The position numbers and the translations under genes are program-made. The notes beneath the pieces were generated by a model. That model did not search any database and was not told the origin of the DNA. It was given only the letters and a program-made list of their open reading frames with translations. This document shows, piece by piece, positions 11,320 to 20,254 of a stretch of DNA of 64,000 bases. The stretch comes from Bacteroidota bacterium (lineage in GTDB: Bacteria > Bacteroidota > Bacteroidia > Bacteroidales > JAGNHN01). Location: NCBI GenBank assembly GCA_022710185.1, contig JAKLHK010000002.1:62001-126000 (forward strand). The letters run 5' to 3'. Position 1 is the first letter of the stretch. Every line of letters starts with the position of its first letter.

Positions 11320-12027
11320 ATGAAGTACAAGCGTATCCTCCTCAAGCTGAGTGGCGAGGCCCTGGGCGGCCCTCACTCCAAGGGTTTCGACAAGGACAGC
11401 CTGGCCCATTTCGCCCGGGAGATCGCCTCGGTGCACCGCCTCGGCTGCCAGACGGCCGTGGTGCTGGGTGGGGGCAATATCTTCCGTGGCGCACGCAATG
11501 AAGGACTGGAGATCGACCGGGTCAGCGGCGACTATATGGGCATGCTGGCCACCCTAATCAACAGCATGGCCCTGGGTGATGAACTGAAACGCCAGGGCAT
11601 ACCTTCACTGCTGCTCTCGGGCTTGGCCGTAGACCGGCTCTGTATGCACCCCACCCGGGAACGCATGCTGGAGGCCCTGGAACAAGGAAAAGTACTGCTG
11701 CTGGCCGGTGGGACCGGCAACCCCTTCTTTACCACCGACAGCGCAGCGGCCCTGCGGGCTGCCGAGATCGGCGCCGGGGCCCTGCTCAAAGGAACCCGCG
11801 TGGATGGGGTATACTCCGCCGACCCCGAAAAGGATCCCTCCGCCCGCCGCTATCCCCGCCTGAGCTTCGACCAGGCCCTGAATGAGGATCTGCGCATCAT
11901 GGATCCTACTGCCTTTACCCTCTGCCGGGAAAATAACATCCCCATCCTGGTGTTCAAGGTTACTGAACCCGGAACCCTCAGCGCCCTGGTACAGGGCGAG
12001 GAAAGAGGGAGCCTGGTGCACCCCTGA
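11320..12027 (+). CDS. pyrH: Uridylate kinase PyrH
   Basis: UMP kinase converts UMP to UDP in pyrimidine nucleotide synthesis and belongs to the amino-acid kinase fold. The 235 residues are the normal length. Conserved segments are LLKLSGEALGG at the N-terminus, VVLGGGNIFRGA at about 47-58, DRVSGDYMGMLATLINSMAL at about 67-86, LLLAGGTGNPFFTTDSAAAL at about 127-146, and a GTRVDGVYSADPEK segment. It precedes frr by 48 bp, the usual pyrH-frr pair. Confidence 0.98.
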   Translation: MKYKRILLKLSGEALGGPHSKGFDKDSLAHFAREIASVHRLGCQTAVVLGGGNIFRGARNEGLEIDRVSGDYMGMLATLINSMALGDELKRQGIPSLLLSGLAVDRLCMHPTRERMLEALEQGKVLLLAGGTGNPFFTTDSAAALRAAEIGAGALLKGTRVDGVYSADPEKDPSARRYPRLSFDQALNEDLRIMDPTAFTLCRENNIPILVFKVTEPGTLSALVQGEERGSLVHP

Positions 12028-12048
12028 ACAGAATTCCTCTTCTTGTGT

Positions 12049-12056
12049 TACTTTTG
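12049..12056 (+). promoter_or_regulatory. Candidate -7 element TACTTTTG upstream of frr
   Basis: TACTTTTG fits TAnnTTTG and lies 19 bp before the frr start, so frr may have its own promoter as well as read-through from pyrH. No clear -33 box is visible. Confidence 0.45.
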
Positions 12057-12075
12057 CAAACCAAACTGAAACAGC

Positions 12076-12639
12076 ATGAATGAGTTTTGTCAGATGGTCC
12101 TGATGGAGACCAGGGAGGACATGGACGGTGCAATCAGCCACCTGGAAAAGGAATACCAGAAACTGCGCGCCGGCAAGGCCAATCCACAAATGCTGGAAGG
12201 CGTGAGGGCCGACTACTATGGTGTGCCTACGCCTATCGACCAGATGGCCAACATCAATACGCCGGATCCCAAGCAGATCATTGTGCAGCCCTGGGACAAG
12301 AACATGCTGGTGGTGATCGACAAGGCCATACAGGCCGCAAACCTGGGTTTCAACCCCCAGAACGACGGGGAAGTGCTCCGTATCCTGGTGCCCCCCCTTA
12401 CTGAGGAGCGCCGCCGCGACCTGGTGAAACGTGCCCGCAATGAAGCCGAACAGGCCAAGGTGAGCATCCGCAATATTCGCAAAAACGCCAATACCGCCGC
12501 CAAAAAGCTCAAGGACGATGGCGTGTCGGAAGACGACATCAAAAAGCTGGAGAACGACGTCCAGAACCTTACCAACAACTTCACCACCAAGGTTGACACC
12601 CTGCTCGAAGCCAAGGAAAAGGACATCATGACGATCTGA
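12076..12639 (+). CDS. frr: Ribosome recycling factor
   Basis: RRF splits post-termination ribosomes together with EF-G. The 187 residues match the family. Conserved segments are LEKEYQKLRAGKANPQML, YGVPTPIDQMANI, IIVQPWDKNMLVVIDKAI, and the basic helix LTEERRRDLVKRARNEAEQA. It ends with a long coiled-coil arm (DDIKKLENDVQNLTNNF). It is the last gene of the pyrH-frr unit. No intrinsic terminator with a T-tract is visible, but hairpin-forming repeats follow. Confidence 0.98.
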   Translation: MNEFCQMVLMETREDMDGAISHLEKEYQKLRAGKANPQMLEGVRADYYGVPTPIDQMANINTPDPKQIIVQPWDKNMLVVIDKAIQAANLGFNPQNDGEVLRILVPPLTEERRRDLVKRARNEAEQAKVSIRNIRKNANTAAKKLKDDGVSEDDIKKLENDVQNLTNNFTTKVDTLLEAKEKDIMTI

Positions 12640-12676
12640 GCCTCACGGAAGAGAATTCCCTGATCATTTCATTCCC

Positions 12677-12790
12677 CGCGCTCACACTCACACTATAAGT
12701 GCGGAGTGCGGGTACCCAAAGTAATCCATCCTTCACACTCCTCCTCAAACCCACACTCTCATCAGCAGCGCGGAGTGCGGGGGCACACTG
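12677..12790. repeat. Hairpin-forming CACTC/GAGTG intergenic repeats
   Basis: Two imperfect inverted elements are built from the same words. The first runs CCCCGCGCTCACACT to AGTGCGGAGTGCGGG. The second runs CCCACACTC to CGCGGAGTGCGGGGG. They occupy most of the 195-bp gap between the convergent genes frr and the AI-2E permease, where they could act as factor-assisted transcription stops. The family recurs at 11215 and 29052. Confidence 0.7.
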
Positions 12791-12834
12791 CTGACGCTAT
12801 TCCTTCGCACTTATTTGCTTATCCCTACTTCCGC

Positions 12835-13929
12835 CTAAATATCTTCCGTGAGCTTCTTCACTACCCGCATCCCGGACAGGAACTCCTTGGCCACGATGCG
12901 CAGCACGGTATAGGAAGGAATGGCCAGCATCATCCCCGGCACTCCGGCCAGGCTGCCCGCTATCATTATCACCAGGAAGATCTCCAGGGGATGGGCCTTG
13001 ACGCTCTTGCTGTAGATCATGGGCTGCAGCACCATATCGTCGATCAGCTTGGCCACCGAAAACGATCCCACGATCTTGAATATCAGAACATAAAGATCAG
13101 CATACACTCCCAGGCTGAGCTGGGTGGAGGCCCCGATGAGCACCCCCAGTATCGCCCCGATCACCGGCCCAAGGTAAGGGATGATGTTCATCAGCCCCCC
13201 CAGAAAGCCGATCAGTAAGGCACCCTTGACCCCCAGTATCGTCAGAAAGGCCGTGATCATGGTCATCATGATCAGTATTTCCAGGCAGATGCCCAGGAAA
13301 TACCGGGACAGGAGGTAGCGGGTGGAGGTGAGGATATTGTCCACTTCCTTATGGTACTTCTCGGGGGTAAAAAGCATGATGCCGTTCTGGAATAAGTCCT
13401 TTTCCTTCAGGAAGAAATAGGTGATGAACACCACGGAAAACAACCCGATGAACACCGTACCCGTAAGTGAGAAGAGGATATCGAGGACCTGGCTGAAGTC
13501 AATGGCCACGAAGACCTCCTGCAATCGGCCCGTAACATAGGATTCCAGGGTTTCGGTGGAGCTCATCAGGCCATACTCAATCATAACCTCCTCCAGCCAC
13601 ATCAGGGGCTCGCGGAAAGCCTGGGCTACGGTATTGGCGTCGATGCCGGAAATGATGCTGGCCTGCCGAGCGACCAGGGGCACCAGGGTGCCGATGATGG
13701 CCAGCACCACCACCAGCTCCACGATGAGGGCCAGGCCTGCGCTGAGGCTGTGCGGTATGCGCACCCCCCTGAAATGCATCCGGTCGAAGAAACGGACCAG
13801 GGGGTGCCCCATGAAGGATAGCACGGCCGATATCAGGATATACATGACGATATCCGCAAAGTACCACAGCCCCCATAGCGTGAGCAGGACCAGGAGGGCG
13901 CTGAGGACCCAGCGTGCGATATATTTCAT
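12835..13929 (-). CDS. AI-2E family transporter (TqsA/YdiK/PerM family)
   Basis: The 364 residues from ATG 13929 (MKYIARWVLSALL) have about eight hydrophobic segments with the family's long periplasmic loop after the third segment. Diagnostic parts are ITYFFLKEKDLF, the LTSTRYLLSRYFLGICLEILIM stretch, LGVKGALLIGFLGGLMNIIPYLGPVIG, and a final IAGSLAGVPGMMLAIPSYTVLRIV. The family holds exporters of autoinducer-2 and other solutes; the substrate here is unknown. Upstream in-frame ATGs near 13956 would nearly touch the DUF5686 stop at 13970 and are possible, but the conserved N-terminus starts at 13929. It is probably cotranscribed with the DUF5686 gene. Confidence 0.9.
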   Translation of the reverse strand: MKYIARWVLSALLVLLTLWGLWYFADIVMYILISAVLSFMGHPLVRFFDRMHFRGVRIPHSLSAGLALIVELVVVLAIIGTLVPLVARQASIISGIDANTVAQAFREPLMWLEEVMIEYGLMSSTETLESYVTGRLQEVFVAIDFSQVLDILFSLTGTVFIGLFSVVFITYFFLKEKDLFQNGIMLFTPEKYHKEVDNILTSTRYLLSRYFLGICLEILIMMTMITAFLTILGVKGALLIGFLGGLMNIIPYLGPVIGAILGVLIGASTQLSLGVYADLYVLIFKIVGSFSVAKLIDDMVLQPMIYSKSVKAHPLEIFLVIMIAGSLAGVPGMMLAIPSYTVLRIVAKEFLSGMRVVKKLTEDI

Positions 13930-13969
13930 AACCACGGATTTTTCCGAAAGATACATCATAATCGCCGCA

Positions 13970-16360
13970 TCAGAAGGGGATGCCCAGCACGAATTTGCCG
14001 GCCAGGTCCTTACGCCAGTTGCCGCTGCGGTAGACTCCCAGCCGACTGAAACCGCCCAGGCCCAGCTGCACGAGGCCCAGATCAACCAGGTCGGGAAAGT
14101 CCAGCCCGACTTCGAGGTATACCTTACGCATATCCTTGATGGAAGGGGGCACCAGAGGTTGAACCCCTCTGCGGCTCCATCCGGCATTGGCATGTATCCT
14201 CAGCGATGGCAAGCGACGGTTGCCGGTGAGACGGTGCTGGAAATCGTGGGTAAGAAAGAGGTAGACATAGCGATCGGAAAGGAATTCCGTGCCCCCCGCG
14301 GTCTCGAAGGCATTTGGGGTATATATGGTGAAGCTGCGGTAAGCGCCCCGCCCGTTGAACAGCCAGGAAGCCGGCTGGGTGTTCCACATTCGGCCCGACA
14401 GGAGGTTGACGTTGAAAACACCCGCCCGCGGCATCTTCCATGCACCAAAGGCTTTGAATTCGAGGCTAAGCAGGGGTTCTGCCACCCCTTCAGTGCGTGG
14501 TTCGCCGTAGCGCATACGAAGCCAGAACACAGGCTTGTCGGTGCCCAGGCTGACGATGCGCAGCGGACTGCGGAGCATGCGCTCCCCGCGGGCATAACGC
14601 CATTCCAGACTGTAGAGGTCGAATGAGGAGGCCGCAGTGGATGTTTCGTCGGTACGGAAGAAAAAGGGAACATCCTCCAGGCTGAGCTCCTCACGGGACC
14701 AGGAGGCCCGCAGGAGTATATCCCGCAGGGGGCGTACCTGGATGCCGGCACTCAACATATCCCAGGGGTCCATCCAGCCTACGAGGATACGGCGGAAATT
14801 GGGCGCCATACCCCCTCCCGGAACCCGGGGGTCCCAGATCTGGCCTCCTTCCCTGAGATCATGGGCCAGGGAGGCCCGCAGCTCCAGGTCGAGGGAACGA
14901 TAGAGGGGAACCGAGAGCTCTCCCCCATACTTCAGGGAGAAGTCACCATAGCCATATCCAGCATAGGCCGAAAGCGAAAACCAGGGAACACGGCGTTCGC
15001 TGGTACCCAGTCCCAGTCCGGCGTACATCCCTTCATACTCGCTGAATCGGATGAGACGGCGGAGGTCGAGCTCAACCGGCCCCAGGGGGAAACGGGCCCG
15101 CATGAGGGCGTCGAGGCGCCTGGAAATATGGTCGAGGCGTTCCGCCTCCCCAATGCTGTCAATTACTTGATAGGTGCGCTGCTCCTTGATCCCCAGCTCG
15201 CCTTCCCGGTATTGCACCCAAAAGGCGGAATCGCGGCGGTGGGCACCCGGGGCGATCTCCAGACCGGACATCACCCCTGGCGGCTTGCGCAGGCCCTCAT
15301 TGATGCGGATGTTCCTGAGGTAATAATTCCCGTCGCCCAGGGCATACAAGGGGCCGATCATCACATTGCGCAGCAGTATGCTCGTTCCAAGCTCCACCGG
15401 GAACCAATGTCCCGAGACTTGTGCATAACGCTGGCGTATGCTGATGGACATGCCTTGCTGCCCGGCGGCCGGCTCGGCGGTGACGTTCTGGATGGCCCAG
15501 TCGCTGCCATTGATGTAGAGCAGCCCCCGCATGAGGTCGGCCGTAGAACCCGGGATGGGAACATAACGGATGACGAAGACGGAATCCCCGGCCTGTTGAA
15601 GGGTATCCTCCAGACTGAAGTAATACTTCCGCAGCCCGGCCGGGCTGGCAGGATTGAGGTAGGAGCGGTCGGCGATGCGGATAACCTCATCGTAAAAGGT
15701 GAAGGACTGCATCTGGGAGATGAGGAAGACGAAAAGGGGGTCCTTAAGCCCGGAAATCCTGCTCCCGGTAACCTTCTCCTTGAGTCGGCCACGGGTGTAG
15801 GTGCGTTCGCTGGCCGTTTCCATGATGAAGAGGTACTGCTCTCCCAGCAGCTTACGGATCTTCTGCATGGTGGTATCGGGGATATTCAGATCCGAGGAGC
15901 CTGCATTGGCCGTGTCGGCGGTGAAGACCATCTTGCCGTAGGCATCGCAGGAATAGGACTCCAGACGGGCGGGATCATGACGGTCGCGCTGGGCTACCAC
16001 GCGCCGCATCATGGCCAGGGCAGGGTTGTCCCAGGGAAGGATGACCACTTCGGCCAGGTTCATCACCTGAGGACAGAGCTCCAGCCTGAGATAACGCTCG
16101 GGGGCCTCCAGCCTGCGGGTCACCCCGGCATAGCCAACATAAGTAACCTTAAGCACCAGGGGGTAGGAAACATCCTCCAGGACAAAGCGCCCTTCGATGT
16201 CGGTGGATGTCCCCAGCCGGCCATCGGCGCTGATGAGGTTGACGAAGGCCAGGGGGTCGCCTGTCCGGCAGTCAGTGACCACCCCGCGCAGGCTATACTG
16301 CCCCTGCGCCGCCAACCAGCCCGCACATATCAACCAAAGAAACAGGAGCTTACGTATCAT
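13970..16360 (-). CDS. DUF5686 outer-membrane protein with carboxypeptidase-like regulatory domain
   Basis: The product has 796 residues with a signal peptide at about 1-20 ending LAAQGQ. Residues about 22-100 (YSLRGVVTDCRTGDPLAFVN to EGRFVLED) are a carboxypeptidase D-regulatory-like domain, common at the N-terminus of Bacteroidota outer-membrane proteins. The DUF5686 region starts near WDNPALAMMRRVVAQRDRHD at about 110. The C-terminal 400 residues show amphipathic beta strands with terminal aromatics, as in an outer-membrane barrel (last residues KFVLGIPF). The function of the family is unknown. It shares an 89-bp divergent promoter region with the CHAD gene. Confidence 0.9.
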   Translation of the reverse strand: MIRKLLFLWLICAGWLAAQGQYSLRGVVTDCRTGDPLAFVNLISADGRLGTSTDIEGRFVLEDVSYPLVLKVTYVGYAGVTRRLEAPERYLRLELCPQVMNLAEVVILPWDNPALAMMRRVVAQRDRHDPARLESYSCDAYGKMVFTADTANAGSSDLNIPDTTMQKIRKLLGEQYLFIMETASERTYTRGRLKEKVTGSRISGLKDPLFVFLISQMQSFTFYDEVIRIADRSYLNPASPAGLRKYYFSLEDTLQQAGDSVFVIRYVPIPGSTADLMRGLLYINGSDWAIQNVTAEPAAGQQGMSISIRQRYAQVSGHWFPVELGTSILLRNVMIGPLYALGDGNYYLRNIRINEGLRKPPGVMSGLEIAPGAHRRDSAFWVQYREGELGIKEQRTYQVIDSIGEAERLDHISRRLDALMRARFPLGPVELDLRRLIRFSEYEGMYAGLGLGTSERRVPWFSLSAYAGYGYGDFSLKYGGELSVPLYRSLDLELRASLAHDLREGGQIWDPRVPGGGMAPNFRRILVGWMDPWDMLSAGIQVRPLRDILLRASWSREELSLEDVPFFFRTDETSTAASSFDLYSLEWRYARGERMLRSPLRIVSLGTDKPVFWLRMRYGEPRTEGVAEPLLSLEFKAFGAWKMPRAGVFNVNLLSGRMWNTQPASWLFNGRGAYRSFTIYTPNAFETAGGTEFLSDRYVYLFLTHDFQHRLTGNRRLPSLRIHANAGWSRRGVQPLVPPSIKDMRKVYLEVGLDFPDLVDLGLVQLGLGGFSRLGVYRSGNWRKDLAGKFVLGIPF

Positions 16361-16438
16361 TATCTGGAGGATGGCACCACCGCTGCCTCAACGGAAGGGC
16401 AAAGGTCTTCATTGCGGCCAAGAAATCAAAACCTGCAC

Positions 16439-16446
16439 TATATTTG
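16439..16446 (+). promoter_or_regulatory. -7 element TATATTTG overlapping the start of the CHAD gene
   Basis: TATATTTG is a perfect TAnnTTTG and ends 3 bp before ATG 16450. Transcription would begin at or inside the codon region, so the mRNA is leaderless or translation begins further in. Confidence 0.55.
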
Positions 16447-16449
16447 GCT

Positions 16450-17304
16450 ATGCGGCTGCATCTGCTGGGATTCTATGAACTCGCTGACCGTCAATGCCGG
16501 GACTGCCTTCAGGCTTATCTGAAGGAGGGGAGCCCGGAGGACCTGCACGACCTCCGGCTCGGCGTCAAGAAACTCAGGGTACTCCTGGGATTTCTCGCCC
16601 CCTGGGATGAAGTGCTCATGGAGAAGAGCGTGGCCTTCCTCGAATTGAGCGATATGGTTTTTCGCGAGAGCGGGCGCAGCCGTGATGTCTTCCTTCAGCA
16701 AGTATACCTTGGAAAGATGGAGCTCAGCCTGAAGGAACCCTACCCAGAATACCACCGTTATCTTAACGCGCTGGCCCTTCGCCGGGAACGTCAGCTGGTA
16801 GAGGTGCTGCACCAGCTTCCGCTGGCCACCCAACTGCCGGGGGCCCACCCCCTGACCAGGGGGCTGCAGGGAGTGAGCGGGAGGGCCATGGAGCGCCGTT
16901 TCAGGGTGGAAGCAGAACTCAGGTACGGGGAATTCCTTTACCATTGCGGCCTCTGGGACGGCAGTGGGGAACCGGAGCATCTGCACACCTCTCGTCGTGA
17001 GCTCAAGGCGCTGATGTACCTGCTGCAGATGGCCGGAAAAAGCAAGGCAAAAGTGGGCGGGAGGTTCAGGTCAGCAAGCGTGCTCAAACAAATCGAACAG
17101 GTGATCGGAACCTGGCACGACCGCTCCGAGGCCCTGCACCGGTTGATGCTGTTCATGAAGCACGAGCCGCCCATCAAGAAACGCCGCAGCGCATACGAAC
17201 GACTGGAATGCCATATGGCGGACTTGGCGGCCATAGCGCTCGGGGAAGCGATACGCGTGGCAAAACGGGTGTCGGAAGACCGGTCAGGGCCTGTCCTGCG
17301 CTAA
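16450..17304 (+). CDS. CHAD domain protein
   Basis: The 284-residue helical protein carries the CHAD signature: DLHDLRLGVKKLRVLLGF at about 33-50 (conserved His and basic residues), with a second half at SRRELKALMYLLQMAG and VIGTWHDRSEALHRL at about 220-235. CHAD domains bind polyphosphate through basic helical faces and often pair with CYTH phosphatases. No CYTH or polyphosphate kinase gene is in the window, and no signal peptide is present, so it is cytoplasmic. I chose ATG 16450; the in-frame TTG at 16444 lies inside the promoter. It converges with the mazG-like gene, 2 bp apart. Confidence 0.88.
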   Translation: MRLHLLGFYELADRQCRDCLQAYLKEGSPEDLHDLRLGVKKLRVLLGFLAPWDEVLMEKSVAFLELSDMVFRESGRSRDVFLQQVYLGKMELSLKEPYPEYHRYLNALALRRERQLVEVLHQLPLATQLPGAHPLTRGLQGVSGRAMERRFRVEAELRYGEFLYHCGLWDGSGEPEHLHTSRRELKALMYLLQMAGKSKAKVGGRFRSASVLKQIEQVIGTWHDRSEALHRLMLFMKHEPPIKKRRSAYERLECHMADLAAIALGEAIRVAKRVSEDRSGPVLR

Positions 17305-17306
17305 CA

Positions 17307-17666
17307 TCAGACAGTGTCTATAGGTTCTTCAGGAAAGAGCTTGGTGTTGTTGCGGTGCCGCTCCGCATCCCTGCTGCTCTTCTTTTCGAAATTGCGTCCC
17401 AGGGCCGCACTGAGGTCAGTGCCTGTCTGATTGGCCAGACAGAGGAGCACCCACAGCACATCGGCCAGTTCATCGCCCAGCTCACGGCCCCTGTCGGAGG
17501 CCTTGAAGCTTTGCTCCCCGTACGTGCGGGCAAAGAGCCGCGCCACTTCTCCCACCTCCTCCATCAGAATAGCCAGGTTGGTCATTTCGTCGAAATAGCG
17601 CACTCCGGTGGTCCGTATCCACCGGTCAACCTTTTCCTGCGCTTCCCTGATCGTGATTTCCATCAT
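17307..17666 (-). CDS. MazG-like nucleotide pyrophosphohydrolase
   Basis: The 119-residue protein is of the all-alpha NTP pyrophosphatase type. The metal-binding motif is EEVGEVARLF at about 37-46 (EExxE) with ELGDELADVLWVLL at about 62-75 (ExxD). Such proteins hydrolyse (d)NTPs, often non-canonical ones, to monophosphates. The C-terminal 35 residues are charged (KKSSRDAERHRN). Its start overlaps the dtd stop by 4 bp (ATGA), so it is translationally coupled. It is the last gene of dprA-rsgA-dtd-mazG-like. Confidence 0.88.
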   Translation of the reverse strand: MMEITIREAQEKVDRWIRTTGVRYFDEMTNLAILMEEVGEVARLFARTYGEQSFKASDRGRELGDELADVLWVLLCLANQTGTDLSAALGRNFEKKSSRDAERHRNNTKLFPEEPIDTV

Positions 17667-18115
17667 TCCCTGTGCTTACTGTCGATAATGATCGTGACCG
17701 GCCCCGTATTCACCAGCCGGATATCCATCATGGCCCCGAATTCCCCACGGGCAACCCGGGCCCCAAGACCCTCCTCCAGGAGCCTGATGAAGGCTTCATA
17801 CATAGGAACAGCCTGCTCAGGCCTCGCCGCCCGGATGTAGGAAGGACGGTTCCCTTTTTTGGTCAGGGCGTGCAAGGTAAACTGGCTGATGACCATGACC
17901 TCCCCCCCTGCATCTACTACCGAGCGGTTCATTATGCCTTCATCATCGGGAAATATCCTGAGCTGTGTAACTTTACGAGCCAACCATTCTGCATCCTCAT
18001 CCCCATCTTCGCTTTCAATTCCTGCAAGAATAAGAAGACCGGGGCCTATAGCGTCGCGCACAACACCACCAATGTTCACCTCTGCGCTGCTTACGCGCTG
18101 TATCACGATCCGCAT
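17663..18115 (-). CDS. dtd: D-aminoacyl-tRNA deacylase
   Basis: Dtd removes D-amino acids wrongly attached to tRNA. The 150 residues are full length. The start MRIVIQRVSSAEV is conserved. The two signatures of the active site are SQFTLHA at about residue 78 and the cross-subunit Gly-Pro motif NTGPVT at about residue 138. It lies 1 bp after the rsgA stop and overlaps the mazG-like gene by 4 bp, so all three are coupled. Confidence 0.97.
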   Translation of the reverse strand: MRIVIQRVSSAEVNIGGVVRDAIGPGLLILAGIESEDGDEDAEWLARKVTQLRIFPDDEGIMNRSVVDAGGEVMVISQFTLHALTKKGNRPSYIRAARPEQAVPMYEAFIRLLEEGLGARVARGEFGAMMDIRLVNTGPVTIIIDSKHRE

Positions 18116-18116
18116 A

Positions 18117-19058
18117 TCAGTCGTAACTTTCTGTTTCTTCCCAATAATCGTCGTGTAGTATGCTCAGGTAGTTGTAATACCTGAACTCCGGGAAATGACC
18201 TTCGTCCAGAGCTCTCCGGACGGCACATCCGGGCTCGTGAACATGGGTACAATTGGTAAAACGACAGTGTGACATCAGGGCCCGCATCTCCGGGAAACGT
18301 TCCCCTACCTCTGTCCGCCCGAAGTCGATCAGCCCGAATTCCTTGATCCCCGGTGTATCAATGATGAACCCTCCCTGGCTCAGGGGATGCATCTCGGCAT
18401 AGGTGGTGGTGTGCTTTCCCTTGTCATGATAATCGGAGATCGCTCCGGTTCGCAGGTCCAATCCTGGCTCCACAGCATTCACCAGGGCGGACTTTCCTAC
18501 CCCGGAATGACCAGAAAGCAGGCTTACCTTGTTTTGCAGCCATGCAGAAAATGCATCCACTCCCTGCATCTCCAAAGCAGAAGCAAGCAGGCAGGGATAT
18601 CCGGCGGCTTCATATACCGATTTTAGGTACAGGAACATCCCGACCTGTTCTTCCGTCATGATATCCGCCTTGTTGAACACCAGGCGGGCCGGAATATGGT
18701 ACGCTTCTGCCGTTACGAGAAAGCGGTCGATGAAGCCTGTAGAAGTGCGCGGGCTGGCCAGGGTAACGATCAGAATGGCCTGATCGATATTGGCCGCGAT
18801 GATGTGGGAGCGGCTCGACAGGCGGGTGGCCTTGCGGACAATATAGTTGTGGCGGTCTGAGATTCGGGTGATCACTCCGGTATGATCAACCATGCGGAAG
18901 TATACCCGGTCACCCACCGCCACCGGGTTGGTGCTGCGCACGTCCATGATGCGGAACTTCCCCTTGATGCGGCATTCCACTGCCTCACCCTCAGGGTCCA
19001 TTACGCTGATCCAGCTTCCGGTGGACCGCATCACCACTCCTTGTCGTTCGTCTTCCAT
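18117..19058 (-). CDS. rsgA: Ribosome small-subunit GTPase RsgA
   Basis: RsgA is a late 30S maturation checkpoint GTPase. The 313 residues hold an N-terminal OB fold (about 5-70). A circularly permuted GTPase domain follows, with G4 NKAD at about 128, G1 GHSGVGKSALVN at about 183-194, and G3 DTPGIKEF at about 234. A C-terminal zinc site has Cys and His in CRFTNCTHVHEPGCAV at about 265-280. The permuted order is diagnostic. It lies 54 bp downstream of dprA on the same strand. Confidence 0.98.
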   Translation of the reverse strand: MEDERQGVVMRSTGSWISVMDPEGEAVECRIKGKFRIMDVRSTNPVAVGDRVYFRMVDHTGVITRISDRHNYIVRKATRLSSRSHIIAANIDQAILIVTLASPRTSTGFIDRFLVTAEAYHIPARLVFNKADIMTEEQVGMFLYLKSVYEAAGYPCLLASALEMQGVDAFSAWLQNKVSLLSGHSGVGKSALVNAVEPGLDLRTGAISDYHDKGKHTTTYAEMHPLSQGGFIIDTPGIKEFGLIDFGRTEVGERFPEMRALMSHCRFTNCTHVHEPGCAVRRALDEGHFPEFRYYNYLSILHDDYWEETESYD

Positions 19059-19112
19059 CTGTTGAGCGGGGCCTGCCCCGACACGAAAGTAGGAAAACTT
19101 TGCCGGAGGCCG

Positions 19113-20240
19113 TTACCCCCGGCTCCAGCGGTTTCCAGGCAACACCACCATCTGACCGTCCAGTTCCATGGCCAGCAGCAGGGAGCTGATCCTGCCGTGG
19201 CTCATGCCCGAGCGAGCCACCAGATAGTCCATGCCGCGGGGCTGGTCCAGCAACTCCCACAACAGCATAGACTCCGGATCAGTGATGGGGAACAGCGCCT
19301 TCTGGCTTGTGGGAGTCCTTGCGCCCTGGTCCCAGCGCATGGCATAGCTCAGGTCGGCCGCCCCGGTGATGAGCGCGGCCCTGTTCTCGCGGATCAAGCG
19401 GTTGCAGCCTTCCGACATAAGGTCGCCCGGCCTGCCGGGGATGGCGAAAACGTCGCGGTTGTATTCCTGGGCCAGCTCGGCCGTGATCAGGGCCCCTCCC
19501 CTGCTGGCGGCTTCAGCCACCACCACCGCATCCGAAAGCCCGGCGATGATGCGGTTCCGTTTGGGAAAATTCTCCCGGTCAGGGAGGGTGCCGCTGATGA
19601 AGTCACTCACCCAGCCTCCCCTTTCCAGCATCTGGTGGGCCAGTTTGGCATGCATGGCGGGATAGATACGGTCAAGGCCGGTGGCCATAACCGCTACGGT
19701 GGACAAACCGGCATCCAGGGCAGCCCGGTGGGCCTCGGCGTCGATGCCATAGGCCAGTCCGCTGACCAACAGGCCCACACTGCCAGCCAGTCCTCCTACC
19801 AGCTCATGCACCAGCGCTCGGCCCTGGGCCGTGGGCTTGCGCGTGCCTACCACCGCCAGTACCCTGGCGGGGTTGAGCTGGCCCTGTCCCTTGAAGAACA
19901 GCACCACCGGCCCGTCATCGCAGTGGTTGAGCCGCTGGGGATAGTCCTGCCCCAGATAGCACAGGACGCGTATGCCGTGACGTGCCGCAAACTCCAGCTC
20001 CTGCTCCGCACGTTGCAGTACCTTGCTGCGCGCTATAGCCCTGGAAATCACCGGACCTATGCCGGGCACCTGCTGCAGGGCTTCCGCGTTGCGGTAATAC
20101 ACTCCTTCCAGGCCGCCGCAGAAGGCCACCAGCCGGCGCGCCGTGATGGCCCCAACCCCGGGCATCATGGAGAGGCCCACCGCCCAGAGCAGCTCCTGGT
20201 CGCTAAGACCCCTACGTTCCTTGTTTTCGTAACTTGTCAC
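19113..20240 (-). CDS. dprA: DNA-processing protein DprA
   Basis: DprA loads RecA on incoming single-stranded DNA during transformation. The 375 residues include an N-terminal helix-hairpin-helix part (GVGAITARRLVAF, VPGIGPVISRAI). The Rossmann core has AVVGTRKPTAQGRALV at about 150, SGLAYGIDAEAHRAAL at about 178-193 and EAASRGGALITAELA at about 264. A C-terminal winged helix (MDYLVARSGMSHGRISSLL) completes the common three-domain form. It heads the operon and diverges from the glycosyltransferase gene, with starts only about 15 bp apart. Confidence 0.97.
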   Translation of the reverse strand: MTSYENKERRGLSDQELLWAVGLSMMPGVGAITARRLVAFCGGLEGVYYRNAEALQQVPGIGPVISRAIARSKVLQRAEQELEFAARHGIRVLCYLGQDYPQRLNHCDDGPVVLFFKGQGQLNPARVLAVVGTRKPTAQGRALVHELVGGLAGSVGLLVSGLAYGIDAEAHRAALDAGLSTVAVMATGLDRIYPAMHAKLAHQMLERGGWVSDFISGTLPDRENFPKRNRIIAGLSDAVVVAEAASRGGALITAELAQEYNRDVFAIPGRPGDLMSEGCNRLIRENRAALITGAADLSYAMRWDQGARTPTSQKALFPITDPESMLLWELLDQPRGMDYLVARSGMSHGRISSLLLAMELDGQMVVLPGNRWSRG

Positions 20241-20254
20241 ACCTAATTAGACGA

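Noticed and set aside
12706..13218. 170-residue plus-strand frame
   Set aside because: It starts in the repeat region and is antisense to the AI-2E permease; His-rich shadow composition.
14861..16522. 553-residue plus-strand frame
   Set aside because: It is antisense to the DUF5686 gene, rich in Gly/His/Gln typical of shadow frames, and overlaps the CHAD start.
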